64,000 nucleotides of DNA. It comes from Lumbricus terrestris (lineage: Eukaryota; Annelida; Clitellata; Crassiclitellata; Lumbricidae). The first letter of the stretch is position 1, and the number at the start of each line of letters is the position of its first letter. This document shows, piece by piece, positions 22,319-34,789 of the stretch. The notes beneath the pieces are model-generated. The model saw only the letters and a list, made by a program, of their open reading frames with translations. It made no database searches and was not told where the DNA came from. The DNA lies in assembly GCA_949752735.1 (NCBI GenBank), contig OX457040.1, positions 8,273,612 to 8,337,611 of the forward strand. The letters are read 5' to 3'. A program made the position numbers and the translations under genes.

Positions 22319-22850
22319 CTAATTTTTGAACGATGGTATAGGCTACGCGTAGCTGTGTATGACCAGTTATTGTACGCTGCGTAGCTATGTACGATTGCAT
22401 AGACGCTTAATTTTGACTGTAAGTGAATATTTTGACCTACATGTATAATTGCAGATCTAATTAGCAAATGTGATTTATAATAAATAATTGGTCTTGTCGC
22501 TGTTGGTGTACGTGTGAGGGTATAGTGTATGGTACTCGGGAGCTTGGAGTGACGTGTTTGAGCCACTCGGAGCTTGCTTAGAGTAGTAGAAGTGGAAACG
22601 TGCATACCACGCTACCTGTGTTATGACGGTGTTATTTCGTGGTATAGGCTGCATACTGCTAAGGTGAATTGATTATAGCCGTTGATGTTTTTAGCAGTTA
22701 TCAATCAGGTCGCTATGTGTGACAACTTCGCGTTGGGGCCAGGTCTAGGTGGGCCAATTGGTCTTTTTGATGGTGTACGCTTAAGTAGCCGTGTATGACC
22801 AGATTATTGTACGCTGCGTAGCTACATGTATGTACGATTGCATAGACGCT
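22319..22850. repeat. Diverged ~75 bp direct repeat
   Basis: GTGTATGACCAG...TTGTACGCTGCGTAGCTA...GTACGATTGCATAGACGCT appears at about 22340-22410 and again at about 22768-22852. Both copies are upstream of the 22953 coding exon. Confidence 0.75.
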
Positions 22851-22952
22851 CATCGCAGGCCTGCAGAGGTCACAGACAAAGGGGGTTCTGGCATGCACTG
22901 AGGCGATCATGCAGTGGGGTGTTTAGAAGGTAGCTACCTCAATGTATGCGCT

Positions 22953-24079
22953 ATGACTAGCATGTCATTTGATTTTCAGTTTGAAGAGTGGCTTGCGGAC
23001 AGTCTGAGAAACATCAAATCGTCGGCTTTATTTCCGCACCGATCAACGGGTTTTTCCTCGGAAACACCCACTTCCGCTTCGATCTCATTCACTTCCGGTG
23101 GTCATTCAATCGCCTCCCATCAACAGTCTACAAGTTCCGGTGATTTCTTCGGCGCATCTGGGGATTTTTCAACTACATCTGGGGATTTCTTCGGCACATC
23201 TGGGGATTTTTCAACTACATCTGGGGATTTCTTCGGCACATCTGGGGATTTTTTAGCTACATCTGGGGATTTCTTCGGCACATCTGGGGATTTTTTAACT
23301 ACATCTGGGGATTTCTTCGGCACATCTGGGGATTTTTCAACTACATCCGGTGACCGCTTTGTCACTTCCGCCGCGTTCACCGCATTCGATCTCGCGACCG
23401 CAAGTGAGACTGCCAGCAGAATGGGCGACGGGCAACACAGCGCTCGGAAAAAGAAGTCGACCGACAAGACGAACAAGTCCTACTACTACGCTCTGACGTA
23501 CGACGAGGAGGATTCTGGGTCGGTCGACGAGACCGGAAATGACGTCGACAACATTCGCAACCGGGTGGCCAACATCCTGGCCGAGACGGAGCTGGCGTCG
23601 GCGGCGGCGGATGGTGTCCCCAGCATAGACGGGCGCCTCGACTTCAACGACAACCTCTTCGGGGCGGACGGTAGTCTGCGAAACTCACGGTCGCTCGACT
23701 TTGACCTGTCCGACGACGATTTTCAGAGCGTGGAATCACGGAGCGACGCTGGAAAACCGGATGTGGATACCGGTTCCGTTGACGAGGATTTCGTCCAGAT
23801 TACGAGACCCGAAGCGGAAGCGAGGGAGGGACATGCGTCGCCTGGGTCCGGTGATGACGTTGTGGGGTTCAGTTCCGGTCAGGGGTCGTCGCCGAGGACT
23901 TCCGGTTCGGGGCGGCCGAGCGGAAGTAGTCCGTTGGCGGTCGTTTATGTGAAGCAGAAGGCGACGACTGAGTTGTACGATGGGAATTTCATCGATGACG
24001 ATATTCTTCAGCCGCAGGAGGAAAGGGCGATCGCACGGGATGCGATATTACATCAAGGTAAAACTGGTTCTGTAGTTTG

Positions 24080-24128
<49 letters not shown>

Positions 24129-26047
24129 GGCTGGCTCTCTGGCTCTCTGGTTCCCTATCTTTCTTTTAGCTGTTTTCTGTCTCTCCTTGCTGTATCATCC
24201 TGTTACGGGCATTCCAGTGTTTGACTGAGATACATTGAGATCGCGTGAGCTCACCAAAGTCACGTAAAAGAAAAGAATGTAGCCTAACACTAGATAAAGT
24301 AAGGTAATATTACTACTACTACTACTATAGGTCTCGATGATTGCTATAGCAACGATGAGAACCCCTAAAAATAATTTCTGCAAATGTCAACAGTCTTTTT
24401 TTACTCGAGATGTCGTTAAACTTTCCATCCATCCAATCATCCCTCCCGCCATCCCTACATCAATTCGTCTAATTATCGACATTCGTACTCTCTCTAGAAG
24501 TACCAGTCTCAAGCCTGTTAAAAAGAGGAGGGCGACGCTGTTCATTTACGCTATGAAAATTTCGTTAAACACATTTGGTAACCAGGCAATCGGTTATGAC
24601 CGTCGGAACGCCAGCCAGCGCAGAAACAAGCTTTTAATGGGATCAATAAACTTGAACGAGTGTTTACAGAAGTCAATCTGCTATGTAGATCACTTTTGTC
24701 GTTTATATAACACGCGTCTTTGTATAGCACGCATCTTTGTATAGTACGCGTCTTGATATAAGACGAGTCTCTATATAACACGGGTCTTTATATATAGCAC
24801 ACGTCCTTTAACATTGTTTTGAGCTGAGCGTCTTGTCCTCTGCGCTGCTCAGAACGAACAGACTATTTGGTATAGGCCACTGTTATAGGCCGATGCATCA
24901 TGCATAATGCATCACGTCATGCGAATCGAAATGAGACGCGAGGGCTTGGACTAAATGCAGACCTAGCTACTAGTACCTGGTCTATGAAAATGACTTAAAA
25001 TGGACCAACGTACCGACGGCAATTTGCACCTGTAGACTAAAGTTAGACCAATGGGGCAAAGGCAGGCCTCGGCGTGCTATGTACGGTTACTGTAACATGA
25101 GAGGCAAGGTAAGGTATTTGTGTAAGATGAGGTATGATGATGTAAAGTAGGGGAAGGTAAGTTTGGTGTTTGAATACTTCCGATAACAAGTGATATGGTG
25201 CGTCAAGGTCAAGTAGGTCGTGAGATAGAGGAGTTCTAACAGTGCCGAGAGGAGGTGTTAAGTACTTTCAGTAAGTTTTGGGAAGTACTAGCGAGTACTA
25301 GTAGAAAGTTATAGAGAGCATCACGGAGTACTGATATAAAAGTCCTAGGATGGTCTAGCAAGTACTAGGCCCTATTAGAAAGTCACAATAATAGGTACTA
25401 GCAACTACTATAATTTAATTGTAAGTCCTAGCAATTACTACAAAGCATCAGTAGTAAGTTCCATCATCAATAGTAAGTAAGTAGTAGTAAGTCTTGTAAT
25501 TGATTAAGTACTAGTAAATATTTTAAATTGTAATATGGATGGTCTAGTATTGGTAAGTAGCCTACAAGTAGCCTGAGTGCTAGAAGTAAGTCCTAGAAGT
25601 CCTATAGTAAGTATTTTTCCAAGTATTATCGTAATTTCCAAATTTATAACGTGCAACTCGAAACTTTGTGGCCAATGCATGCATATTTTCTGTTTCTGAT
25701 GTCATCTTGTTTTCTGGTTGCAATAAAGCGAATTGATTGATTGATTGATTGAAAGCCAAGCGCAGGGCACTAGCTTACTCACGAGCGCTGGTGCATATAG
25801 CTATGTGCTGTCTTTGGCAGATTTTCTGCCGATACCGGTGGAGGAAATGACGTTGGAGATCGACGAGGAGGATGACGGGATACCGGACACCGGAAGCGGA
25901 ATCGATCCGATCATGTTCCGGAAGACGTCGGATCGCTGGTGCGCCAGGCACCGGAAGTTGGTCATTGGAGTCCTCGTCGGATCGTCGCTGCTCGTCGCCG
26001 CTGGCCTGGCCATCATCATCTACTTTTCGGTCCAAGCGGCGCGATAG
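22953..26047 (+). CDS. Acidic repeat-bearing tail-anchored membrane protein, unknown family
   Basis: Exons 22953-24057 and 25821-26047 encode 443 residues. The donor CATCAAG|GTAAAA and acceptor CTTTGGCAG join in phase 1 as an Asp codon. ATG 22953 is the first in-frame Met; 22962 is an alternative. Residues about 62-135 form a 7-residue repeat, TSGDFFG alternating with TSGDFST, about ten units. Then come a Lys-rich patch (ARKKKSTDKTNK), a long Asp/Glu/Ser-rich disordered region, and conserved-looking TTELYDGNFIDDDIL. Exon 2 gives PIPVEEMTLEIDEEDDG, a basic stretch RWCARHRK and one hydrophobic helix (about 415-437) with only six residues after it. No signal peptide is seen. I infer a tail-anchored protein facing the cytosol. 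I do not recognise the family. Confidence 0.75.
23133..23355 (+). repeat. Coding 21/42 bp minisatellite
   Basis: In-frame units centred on ACATCTGGGGATTTCTTCGG and ACATCTGGGGATTTTTCAAC alternate about five times. All units keep the reading frame. The first (GCATCTGG) and last (ACATCCGGTGACCGC) units have diverged, as expected for array edges. Confidence 0.92.
24080..24132. repeat. (CTGT)n microsatellite near splice donor
   Basis: About 11 CTGT units start about 25 bp inside the intron of the 22953 gene. Confidence 0.95.
24690..24810. repeat. ~20 bp tandem repeat in intron
   Basis: Five or six imperfect units of the type TATATAACACGCGTCTTTG or TATAGCACGCATCTTTG. Confidence 0.8.
25250..25620. 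repeat. Degenerate AGTACTAG/AGTCCTAG-rich stretch
   Basis: Words such as AAGTACTAG, AAGTCCTAG and TAGTAAGT recur about every 20-40 bp without a fixed period. This looks like an old degenerated tandem array in the intron of the 22953 gene. Confidence 0.55.
25719..25797. repeat. Retroelement tail fragment ending near a splice acceptor
   Basis: GCAATAAAGCGAATTGATTGATTGATTGA is followed by GAAAGCCAAGCGCAGGGCAC and CTCACGAGCGCTGG. The latter match 32592-32635. The fragment ends about 24 bp before the acceptor at 25820. Confidence 0.7.
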
Positions 26048-26049
26048 CT

Positions 26050-26105
26050 GGGAACTGGTGTAGTGGTAGAGTGGTCTTCTGTCAAGGGTTTAAATCCTCA
26101 CCTAA
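26050..26105 (+). mobile_element. tRNA-like SINE head in the 3' UTR
   Basis: CTGGTGTAGTGGTAGAGTGG resembles an A box and GGGTTTAAATCC a worn B box. It begins three bases after the stop codon of the 22953 gene. The body beyond is not clearly recognisable. Confidence 0.5.
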
Positions 26106-26649
26106 TAACTCGCTGAAAGTGTTGGAGTTAGCGTTCGCTGGTATTGAGTACTCGAAGCGCCCCCTATTGAGTTCAAAGGCTGAAAGAGTATGCGTGCGTA
26201 CTTTTTGTACTCGATTCAATTGCAGAGTGTGAGTACTCTCATCCTGTGGTGTAAGTACTGTGGCGGAATCAAAAGTATGCGTACGTACTTTGTCAGTACT
26301 ACTCGCGGTGAACGTAGCCTACTCTCGTCTTGATATACTTCTTTGTATTCACGTCATCGGCTGGGCTGATAAAGTAAGACATATTAAGCTAATGTACTTG
26401 TTGAACGGGTTGAAGTACTGCTGAAGTTGAAAATAGAAGATGGCATTTGAGACCGCTGCGAACAATTAATTCGTCTGAAGTTTGATTAACATTCTAACCA
26501 AACGAGTACATGAACCGTACACTGTTGGAAAGATATTCCTGTCAAGGCTGTCATCGTTGGAGTAGCGACGTGTGCTTGTACCGAAGTAACCATTTCTTGA
26601 CCATTCCAGCAGCAGAATAGTCCTATGCATCGTCGAAGAGCCTGTATAG

Positions 26650-26994
26650 CAGTGGTTCCCAACCCGTGGCCCGCGGGCCTAAAGTGGCCGCCAGATCTAA
26701 AATATGGTCCTCGACCCTCAAGGAATTAACAGAGGTATAATATTATGACAAAATTAACATTTTGGACAGGATAGTACACATACTTGTTTTCCAGTACAAA
26801 TTATTTTATTTAGACGTCTATAAATAACATAAAACATTTTATTTTGATTCAATTATAATAACAATTTTATATGCTTTTAGTTAATTACATTTTAGCCTTG
26901 TGGTCCCTAATATCCTTCAACTAAGAAAAGTGGCCCTCGAGTCCTCCAACTTAGAAAAAGTGACTCTAATGTCAAGAAAGGTTGGGAACCACTG
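26650..26994. mobile_element. hAT MITE with CAGTGGTTCCCAACC ends
   Basis: CAGTGGTTCCCAACC and GGTTGGGAACCACTG are perfectly inverted. Flanks CTGTATAG and CTGTATTA agree at 6 of 8. These terminal sequences are like those of Charlie/Tip100-type hAT elements in many animals. Confidence 0.88.
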
Positions 26995-27649
26995 CTGTAT
27001 TATAGTGTGTATGGTACAATGGTGTAGGAAAAGTCTCCGAGAAGACGCGGTGTATAATCTACTGGTAGGCTACTAACATAAAAGAACTGAAATAGACAAT
27101 CCATGCTGTGTAGCGCTGAAAATAAAATTATTAACAAGCTGTTAAAAATGGTTTAAAGGAACCGCGAAATATAGGCGTTTACGTCGACAGAAATAACATC
27201 ATGGCCGCCGTTCGGCTAGAGAAGAAATCATTGTTCGCGCACTAAGTATTAATAGCCTACAGTAACATCAGTGGTTCATAACAAATATTTGCAAGTGAGA
27301 AGGACTGAAATTAATGGTTTGGAAAAGTTTCCGGGTGTGCCTTTGACCCGAAATTTTGTCTAGCGACCTTTTTTCAATTAGGCTATTTACCCAAAACTTT
27401 AAAAATCCTACCATTTTTACCTACCGTAGTTTTTGGCATCTGACGACCTTTATATTTTATTTTATTTTATTTTAGTCATTCACAACCGATAATTGGGTTT
27501 CTAATGTGTTCATGGGTTAAATTGGCGACCCGGCGGAGACCCGGCAACAGCACGTTACGAAAATCAATGCCGGGTCGCAGACCTGTACCGACCCGACTCA
27601 CTGTCAGCCTTGCAAGTGAAGCGTTTACGCAATCTACAAATAGTAGCAC

Positions 27650-27922
27650 CAAGACCGTATATAGATGGTGTTTGGGTGTTTTAACACCCATAAAATTAAA
27701 AATGTAAAAACGAAATGATGCACTAACATACGATGTAGGAACTAAGGGGATATAATTTTGAAGCTTTTCTTTCTATGTGAAATTTCACAATAGATTGGAT
27801 GACGATGATGACGACGATGATGATGTGGAACCCCTTGTAGTCAGTTGTTTCAGTAGCTTGTCGGCCTGCTCAAGCAACCCCCCCCCCCCTCCACTCGAAA
27901 CAAAATCCTGGCTACGGTCTTG
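27650..27922. mobile_element. hAT MITE, CAAGRCCGTA family
   Basis: CAAGACCGTATATAG and CTGGCTACGGTCTTG ends; AGTAGCAC and AGTAGCGC flanks agree at 7 of 8. It is related to 13273-13474, sharing a GGGTGTTTTAACACCC palindrome inside the left end. It contains GATGAC microsatellite and a C-homopolymer. Confidence 0.88.
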
Positions 27923-28163
27923 AGTAGCGCGATTTGTGTGCATGTTCCGTACGCGCAGATACACCATGAAAACTCGCTTAAGGTGTGGATTCTGAGAAAA
28001 CGTAGGCTGTTCAACTCTGCTGCAATCGACTACCGGGAATTAAATTTGTCGGCCTAGTTGTTCTAACACTCAGAGTTTATGTTTCCGAGTTACTCGAGGG
28101 CCGTATTGAGGTTAATGTAGGCCCGGGTGTTGTCATTACCCTCCTCACACCCCACCTGTGCAC

Positions 28164-28165
28164 CA

Positions 28166-28201
<36 letters not shown>

Positions 28202-28239
28202 CTCGCACACACACACACACACACACACACTCTCGCTCG

Positions 28240-28279
<40 letters not shown>

Positions 28280-28336
28280 TTAGGCGCACACACGCATTAT
28301 ACACACACATTACACACACACCCAAACACACACACT
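28164..28336. repeat. (CA)n with CTCGC interruptions
   Basis: Several CA blocks separated by TCTCGC/GGCGCA words. The Thr-His and Cys-Val frames are artefacts. Confidence 0.95.
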
Positions 28337-28939
28337 GCAGACCCGGGTGTTGCCGCACTTTTAATAACCTAGCCTACTTACTTTAAAGCATACCTTGACT
28401 CCCTGAAAACTCCATGCCAACCACTAAAATCCTTGTTAGACATAATTATATAATTATGTTATGATGTTCATGGGAAACGAACTCGCAATAATAATTATCG
28501 TCACCACTTTATTTATTTATTAAGCCGATTTTGAAGGTATCCAATGACATCCTTCTAACGGATTTCCGGTGTACTGAAAATTTGGGACATTCAGCGAAGT
28601 TTTAAGAGAGCATATATTGAGGTCGATGGAAGACGCGAGGAGATGATAGTATTAGTCGCATTTGAGTTGCCCTCCTCATTTCTACAGGCTTGGGACTGTC
28701 ACCACCAGAAATAAGCGACAGATAACCAAATTTAAATACCATAATGGATGTTATAACAGTCAATAATTTTTAGCGCGTATGCTTCTTTTATGTAAAGGAT
28801 ATTGTAGCGTTAAGAGGTGTGTAAGGACTGCTCATAATTGTAACTAACTGCTCCTCTTCCTTTAATAACAGATCACTTTCAGTATCTAATTCAAATCATC
28901 ATCATAAACCATTCTCTTTGATTGTGGTTAGGTGTCAGG

Positions 28940-29010
28940 TCGGGAGCGCCTCTGAGGAGTTCTCTTGAAGTGGCGCTATATAAATGTACGATTACAATTA
29001 CAATTCACCA
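28940..29010. repeat. SINE 3' tail
   Basis: GGGAGCGCCTCTGAGGAG then TTGAAGTGGCGCTATATAAATG and ATTACAATTACAATT. It matches the tail of the SINE at 18605-18830. Confidence 0.75.
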
Positions 29011-29040
29011 TGAGCCGTATGCTCGTATAAGTGTCCAATG

Positions 29041-29205
29041 CTAACTTCGTCCTCTTCTTCCAACCGCATCTTTCCTTGGCCAGGTGGAACAGCTTTCACG
29101 CCAGTCTTCTATGTTCTCCTTCCATTCCCGATGCGGTCTGATTCTCCTATTAGCTCCGTCCTTTATTCCGAAAACGAGAGTCTTAAGTAATATGTCGTCC
29201 GTCAT
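29041..29205 (-). pseudogene. LINE ORF C-terminal fragment
   Basis: Fifty-four codons on the minus strand contain LKTLVFGIKDGANRR, then HREWKENIEDW and a stop. This corresponds to the FG..DGTNRRGRPRREWLDDI segment of the LINE at 54460-54610, with several substitutions. Confidence 0.65.
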
Positions 29206-29209
29206 TCTG

Positions 29210-30100
29210 GCGATAATTATTATTCATATTAAAATTTTAAGGAACATGCAAAGTTAGTAAAGTCAATCGTCCATGTATAAAGACATTGTAGCCTTATAAG
29301 AGGTGTGTAAGGACTGCTCATTATAATTATAACTGCTTAGCTTCCCTTAACTGCTGGCATTGAGTATCGAGACCACAAGTGTATTGGAAATCAAGTATTG
29401 GAAATCAAGTCAGTTTAACATAATTATGGGCGTCATTTATGTACAAGGATATTTTTAGCCTTGAAAGAGATGTACAAGGACTGCTCATGATTATTAACTG
29501 CTCGCATTCAATATAAAATTCTCTTTCATACCTTTAAAATACATGTATTTATGGATCAAGCACCTTGCTACCTCTGTGATCTTATTCCTATCTCAGCTAC
29601 CGTTGGACGTCCCCTCCGCTCTTTAGACCGTCATGACCTTCTAGTATCACGGTCTCAGACTGCCACATTATAACATCATACCATGCCTTTATTGGCCCCT
29701 TTGCTGTGGCATGGCCTTCTTGCTGCAACTCCTGCTCAGAATTTATCTGAGGAACTACTGTTTGTGCCCATTGTCTTGAGACTTCTTTTTCGAGGGTTTT
29801 GCACTGGGAGCACCTCTGATTAGGTTGCACAGTAAGAGGTACTTTATGAACCCGTAAAACGTATATTATAATTATTTTGGTATGTTTTTATTTTACTTAT
29901 CACTAGAGTCAGTTCGACATTTTAACTTTTAATAGGTTCAACACTAAATGCTTTTAATGGTTGTTTTAGATGTTTCAAAAGACCTGATAACGAGTCTTTC
30001 AACTATTCCATTATAAATCATTAATTGTACAAGTAAAAAATCAGCCAAAATGGTTTTGATGTTTGTTTTAACAATAATTATTCAACTCTTATTAAGCACT
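29210..30100. other. Non-coding, no gene seen
   Basis: Outside the repeats listed, no splice-bounded exon or known family is visible. A minus-strand open stretch at 29597-29830 has no motif I recognise. Confidence 0.35.
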
Positions 30101-30113
30101 ATATATCACGAGT

Positions 30114-30364
<251 letters not shown>

Positions 30365-30429
30365 ATATAGCCAAAACTCGTAGAAACATGTATGGATTTG
30401 TACTTACTATGAATCACTTGAAAGCAAAA

Positions 30430-31600
30430 CACTAAGTAGGCCTACATCAATTTAATTGCAACTTTTGTACAGGAAGCCAATGCATTTAATAGGGAGAAAC
30501 ACTAGGTGTGTACACCAATTATCACTGTACAACATGTGAACAGCTCTGCACACAAGTTGTACACCCAAGTTGTACACACATAAATATGTGCACATGCAGA
30601 GTTTAAAGAATCAAGTCTAAAAGAAACCAATACACACAGTTTGTACACAGAAGAAGAACTAGAAATTCAGTCTATATAGCATACTAACCATAATTATAAC
30701 AATAGTTATCTGTACAACAATGGTTCATACAAACATTTTATCAATTATGACAACAGTAGTAGTAATAATAATAACCAAAACAGTAATACTATGGCAATAG
30801 TAATTTAGCATTGTACTGTGTAATTGTAGTAGCTGTGGTAGTAACACTAGCAATTGTGGTAGTTTGGTACCAATTAATTGTTGGTAAGTAGCAAGTAAGG
30901 CTACTTACTTGCTACTTACTTAATTGTATAATGCCAACTTGAGTACAAACATTGGTCACATCCCATTCCACCTTCTCAAATCTGTGCTCTAAAACTTGTC
31001 TCAGCCTACCTATACTATGCAACTTCAGCCATTTCTGTCACTTTTAATCCATGAACCCGTATAAGCAGACCACGGGTAATAAAAATCAAAAGTCATAATG
31101 AATAATAAGAAAGATAATTAATAATAATAAACATTAACAACAGTAATTAATAAGAATAATAAACAGTAATTAAACCTCGTTAATAGTAATCATTCACAAT
31201 TACCAGCTCAACAATTACATAGTTCTATCATCCATTCAGTTATAGCGATCTCTCATAACGAGCTTTCTTCTAATTTAGAAAAAAAATCAATTCTCAATAA
31301 CAGATATTTCAATTTAACCATTTCAAACTGTAGACAAACAAATACATCAACTTGGAAACTTATATAAAAAAGATTTTGATTTATTGTGTACAATACGCAA
31401 TGTAAAAACACATCACCCCAACAACTCTCGTTGGCATTGGGCTTTACGACAATTACTATGAATGTGCAAAATTCCTAAGCGCAGAGTAACGGCAACTTCC
31501 AGCTTGCGAAGCTCAGACAGACTGCAACATACGTAATGTAAAATTAAACGTAATTGAACGTAAATTGTGACTATCAGTGAATGTGATCAATGTGCATACT
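30430..31600. other. AT-rich non-coding
   Basis: Contains TGTACAC-rich text (about 30520-30660) and AATAATAA-rich text (31080-31200), with no gene signal. Confidence 0.4.
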
Positions 31601-31606
31601 GATAAC

Positions 31607-31690
31607 ATCGTAATCGTAATCTCGAGATTTCTACAGCGCCTACAAAAGCAGTTACAGAAACCCGCTTATTCACAGGCGCTTAATCAAAAC
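31607..31690. repeat. SINE-like fragment
   Basis: ATCTCGAGATTTCTACAGCGCC, then CTTATTCACAGGCGCTTAATCAAAAC. The same frame of words occurs at 17875-17945 and 39808-39893. Confidence 0.65.
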
Positions 31691-32309
31691 AAAATCGATA
31701 GACGAACAGCTAAGGTGGGTGATGTTGATTTGTGAAAGAGCAATGTTTTCAGTTTTGAGTGAAAGACCTGTGGGGAGATAGCGAGAGGTGGAGTTTTAGT
31801 GAGCTCGTGTGATGGGTCGGAAGTTTGACGTAGTGCTGGCGATTGGGTTTGTGAAAAAGGAATGTTTTCAGTTTTGACTTGCGGAGATATTGTAATCGGT
31901 GTGACTTCGGTGAGTTCGTAAGGTGAAGCAGATATTTGTCTTAGAACTGGGGAGGATTCAAATAGGCGGAACATGTATGGCTATGGAGCAATTGTGATTT
32001 TGCAAATAACATTAAGAATTGCAAACAGTCGAAAAGCAAAAATTGAAAATGGCAAGATATGATAAAAATACAATTTTTTATGTCTCCGGATAATTTTTCG
32101 AAATCCCGAGGGATCTGAGATACCTCGGGTAAAAAAAAATATAAAAAAAATTTTAAAAAAAAAATGATTTCAAATAAATCCAGGTAAACATTGCAGAACC
32201 AAATCTGCTGGGAACATCAACATCACGAACTTTGTTCAAAAAGAATTCGCTTAACACTATACGTCGAAACTATTATTAGCCATAAAACAAAAGACATTCA
32301 AATCATTAA

Positions 32310-32372
32310 AGCGCCACTGAATCTGTGAGCGGCGCTATATAAATGTTCAATTACAATTACAATTACAATTAA
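32310..32372. repeat. SINE 3' tail
   Basis: AGCGCCACTGAATCTGTGAG, GGCGCTATATAAATG and ATTACAATTACAATTACA, similar to 28940-29010. Confidence 0.7.
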
Positions 32373-32554
32373 AGTCTTAGTTAACACTACGGTTACACCG
32401 CGAGTTAATATTTCAGATTTCTAGGTATCTCAAAAGCACTAAAAACTCTGCATTCTGTTCGGATACAGAAGACATGTAAATAACTAACCCAATTCTAACC
32501 TTTAGCGTAGTGCAATACTATTTTGGCATGACCATAGTGAGCTCTTCACATTCT

Positions 32555-32640
32555 AAGATCGCAATCGTAAACTCAAAATTTCTAAAGTGCCACTCGAAAG
32601 CCAAGCGCAGGGCACCAGCTTATTCACGAGCGCTAAGATA
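32555..32640. repeat. SINE-like fragment
   Basis: GAAAGCCAAGCGCAGGGCAC and CTTATTCACGAGCGCT match 25745-25795 closely. Confidence 0.7.
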
Positions 32641-32744
32641 GAACAGGACTCAGAAATACTTCAAAGTTCTTCAAGGCAGGATAGAGCACAGCAAGATCTT
32701 ATCACTGGGATGCAAGAGGGATGTGCAAAACATTTATTGTCAGG

Positions 32745-33003
32745 ATAAAATATACTTTCTAATTGTGGTCAGGATACAATATACTTTCTAATTGTGGTCA
32801 GGATACAATATACTTTTTAACTGCAGTCAGAATACAATATATTTTTTAACTGATGTCAGGATATAATACACTTTTTAACTGTGGTCAGGATACAATATAC
32901 TTTTTAACTGTGGTCAGGATATAACACTTATAACACTTTTTTAACTGCAATCAGGATACAATATACTTTTTAAATGTGGTCAGAATACAATATACTTTTT
33001 GAA
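32745..33003. repeat. ~29 bp minisatellite, about nine units
   Basis: The repeated unit is GTGGTCAGGATACAATATAC followed by TTTTTAACT, with point variants. Confidence 0.93.
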
Positions 33004-33899
33004 CCGTGTCTATTAGATATCTGTACACAAAATTGCAATTGTGAATTGGTCAATGAAAAAAATACTTAAACAAAGATTCTAATACGGAACAAGAGTTTTA
33101 AGATTCTACAAGAGAGAAAAGCACGACAGGATTCTGAAAGTCACAATCCAGAAATAAATGCAGCAAACGATGAAAGATCCTTTCATAAGCGAACGATTAG
33201 CAATACACAAAGCGTCCTTACAGACAAACAGTCCGGCAAATACTGTACAAGAACGGCTGATAGACCAGATCAATCGTGTTAGCGAATTCAAAGCATTGAA
33301 ACCGCAAAGTAGTGTTCTGCCATACTGTAAACCTTCAGAGCTGTCATGTAATACTGCATTTGCATGGCACAAAGCAAATAATGGCATGAGATGGTGAGAC
33401 AACACTTTGAGACTTCTACTTTAGTGACGAGCTCGGAGCTGCATTGGCTTTCACTCACTCTTAAGTACCCTCTTGTCGTAAGACTGCTATGGTAAGATAA
33501 TACGTTACTCGTTCATATATACGTACACCTAACGAAATTACGCCTCGGACGCCTGAAAGTCAAAGGGTCAATAATTATCCGACTCACGAACACGACAACA
33601 GTAAACAAACTTCACAACATCATTTTGTATTGTATTGTAATGTATTCAGAAATTCATGTTATAGCATTTCTTGCAGTGCATACCAACCAGAGACGCTTTA
33701 TATTACAGCCATTGCTGTTGTTTCAACATTGAGATTTTAATCAACAAAACTGAAAATATATTAAACCCAAAATCCTTTAGACATTTTTTACTAACCAATC
33801 CCACTCACTGGGCATCTATCTACCCACTCACTTTAGTTCAGCAATAATTATGTTCCTTTGAGGGAAAATTTCCTCTATTGTCTACCAGTCCCCTTATCA

Positions 33900-34084
33900 G
33901 AACTGAACAGTGAACAACCCTTTCCTTCCCTACCCATCCTCCATGGTAAATTACAGTACTTCCAATTTTCGATGACAATGATCCGTTTTTACTATTTTAA
34001 AATTGCATAGAAGTGCTTCTACAAATACACAAATCCACTTAGAACTGCACATTTTGTGCAGAACTGCATGCTAGAAAAAGCCCA
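33900..34084 (-). mobile_element. CAGGGCTT-family hAT MITE, one end lost
   Basis: On the minus strand it reads CTGGGCTTTTTCTAGCATGCAG, then TGCACAAAATGTGCAGTTC and AGAAGCACTTCT, as in the complete copies, but the far end has diverged past recognition. Confidence 0.7.
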
Positions 34085-34789
34085 GGTCCTTCTCACCCAT
34101 CCCCAATCCTCCTTTTTCGCTCATCTTCCCTCCCCACGCTACCATCTGTTTTAAGCCAACTAGATGACATTGCTGCACGAGTTAATACATTTGACAAGAA
34201 TAATTAATTACCGACATACAAACCATGCAGATTAATGAAGGAAACAAATAACTACATAGTAATTACCATTCTACTTTCAACACTGGCCACAAAATAGTCA
34301 TTGGCATTTCAATGAATAATTGGCAACTTCAATATGACAAGACTCTAATGAAATCTGGATCAAACACTGCCGCAGAAAACAAGTAGCACTTCTTTGCCTG
34401 TTGTGACGGGCAATAGCAGCTCAAATAACATGAAACATAAAATTAACAGCATAATGGAAGCTAAAGAGAAAATGCAAGTAGACATTTATACAGCACTGTT
34501 AAAGTACAATAAGTTCTCATTATATATAGCGAACTTTACTACTAAAAATTCGGTGCATGGATCCCAATGTGGTTTGGTTGTCAAAAGCCATCACTAAAAC
34601 AGAATCTCATTCAAAAACATATCAATGGAGATTTACAAAGCACCCATTCAACGTTGCTAATCAGAAGTGCCCCCAACACAACCCCGACTGAAAACGAGCA
34701 AGGAGCAGCCCTGCAATAAAATGTGTCCAAGTGAGACATAGGAACTTGGTGCAATACCAATGGGAACCAATTCCATACCATATGGGCCT

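Larger units (their letters stand above)
28785..29508. repeat. Three dispersed ~70 bp direct repeats
   Basis: GGTGTGTAAGGACTGCTCAT with preceding ATTGTAGC(G/C)TTA occurs at about 28800-28835 and 29287-29322. A worn copy (AGATGTACAAGGACTGCTCAT) lies near 29468. The copies are separated by LINE and SINE pieces. Confidence 0.75.

Noticed and set aside
23120..23476. Minus-strand KSPDVPKKSPDVV repeat protein
   Set aside because: Shadow of the TSGDFFG repeats of the real plus-strand gene, which has splice sites and a membrane anchor.
33106..33405. Overlapping ~80-100 codon frames on both strands
   Set aside because: No splice borders, no family resemblance and no domain signature; kept out as probable chance frames.
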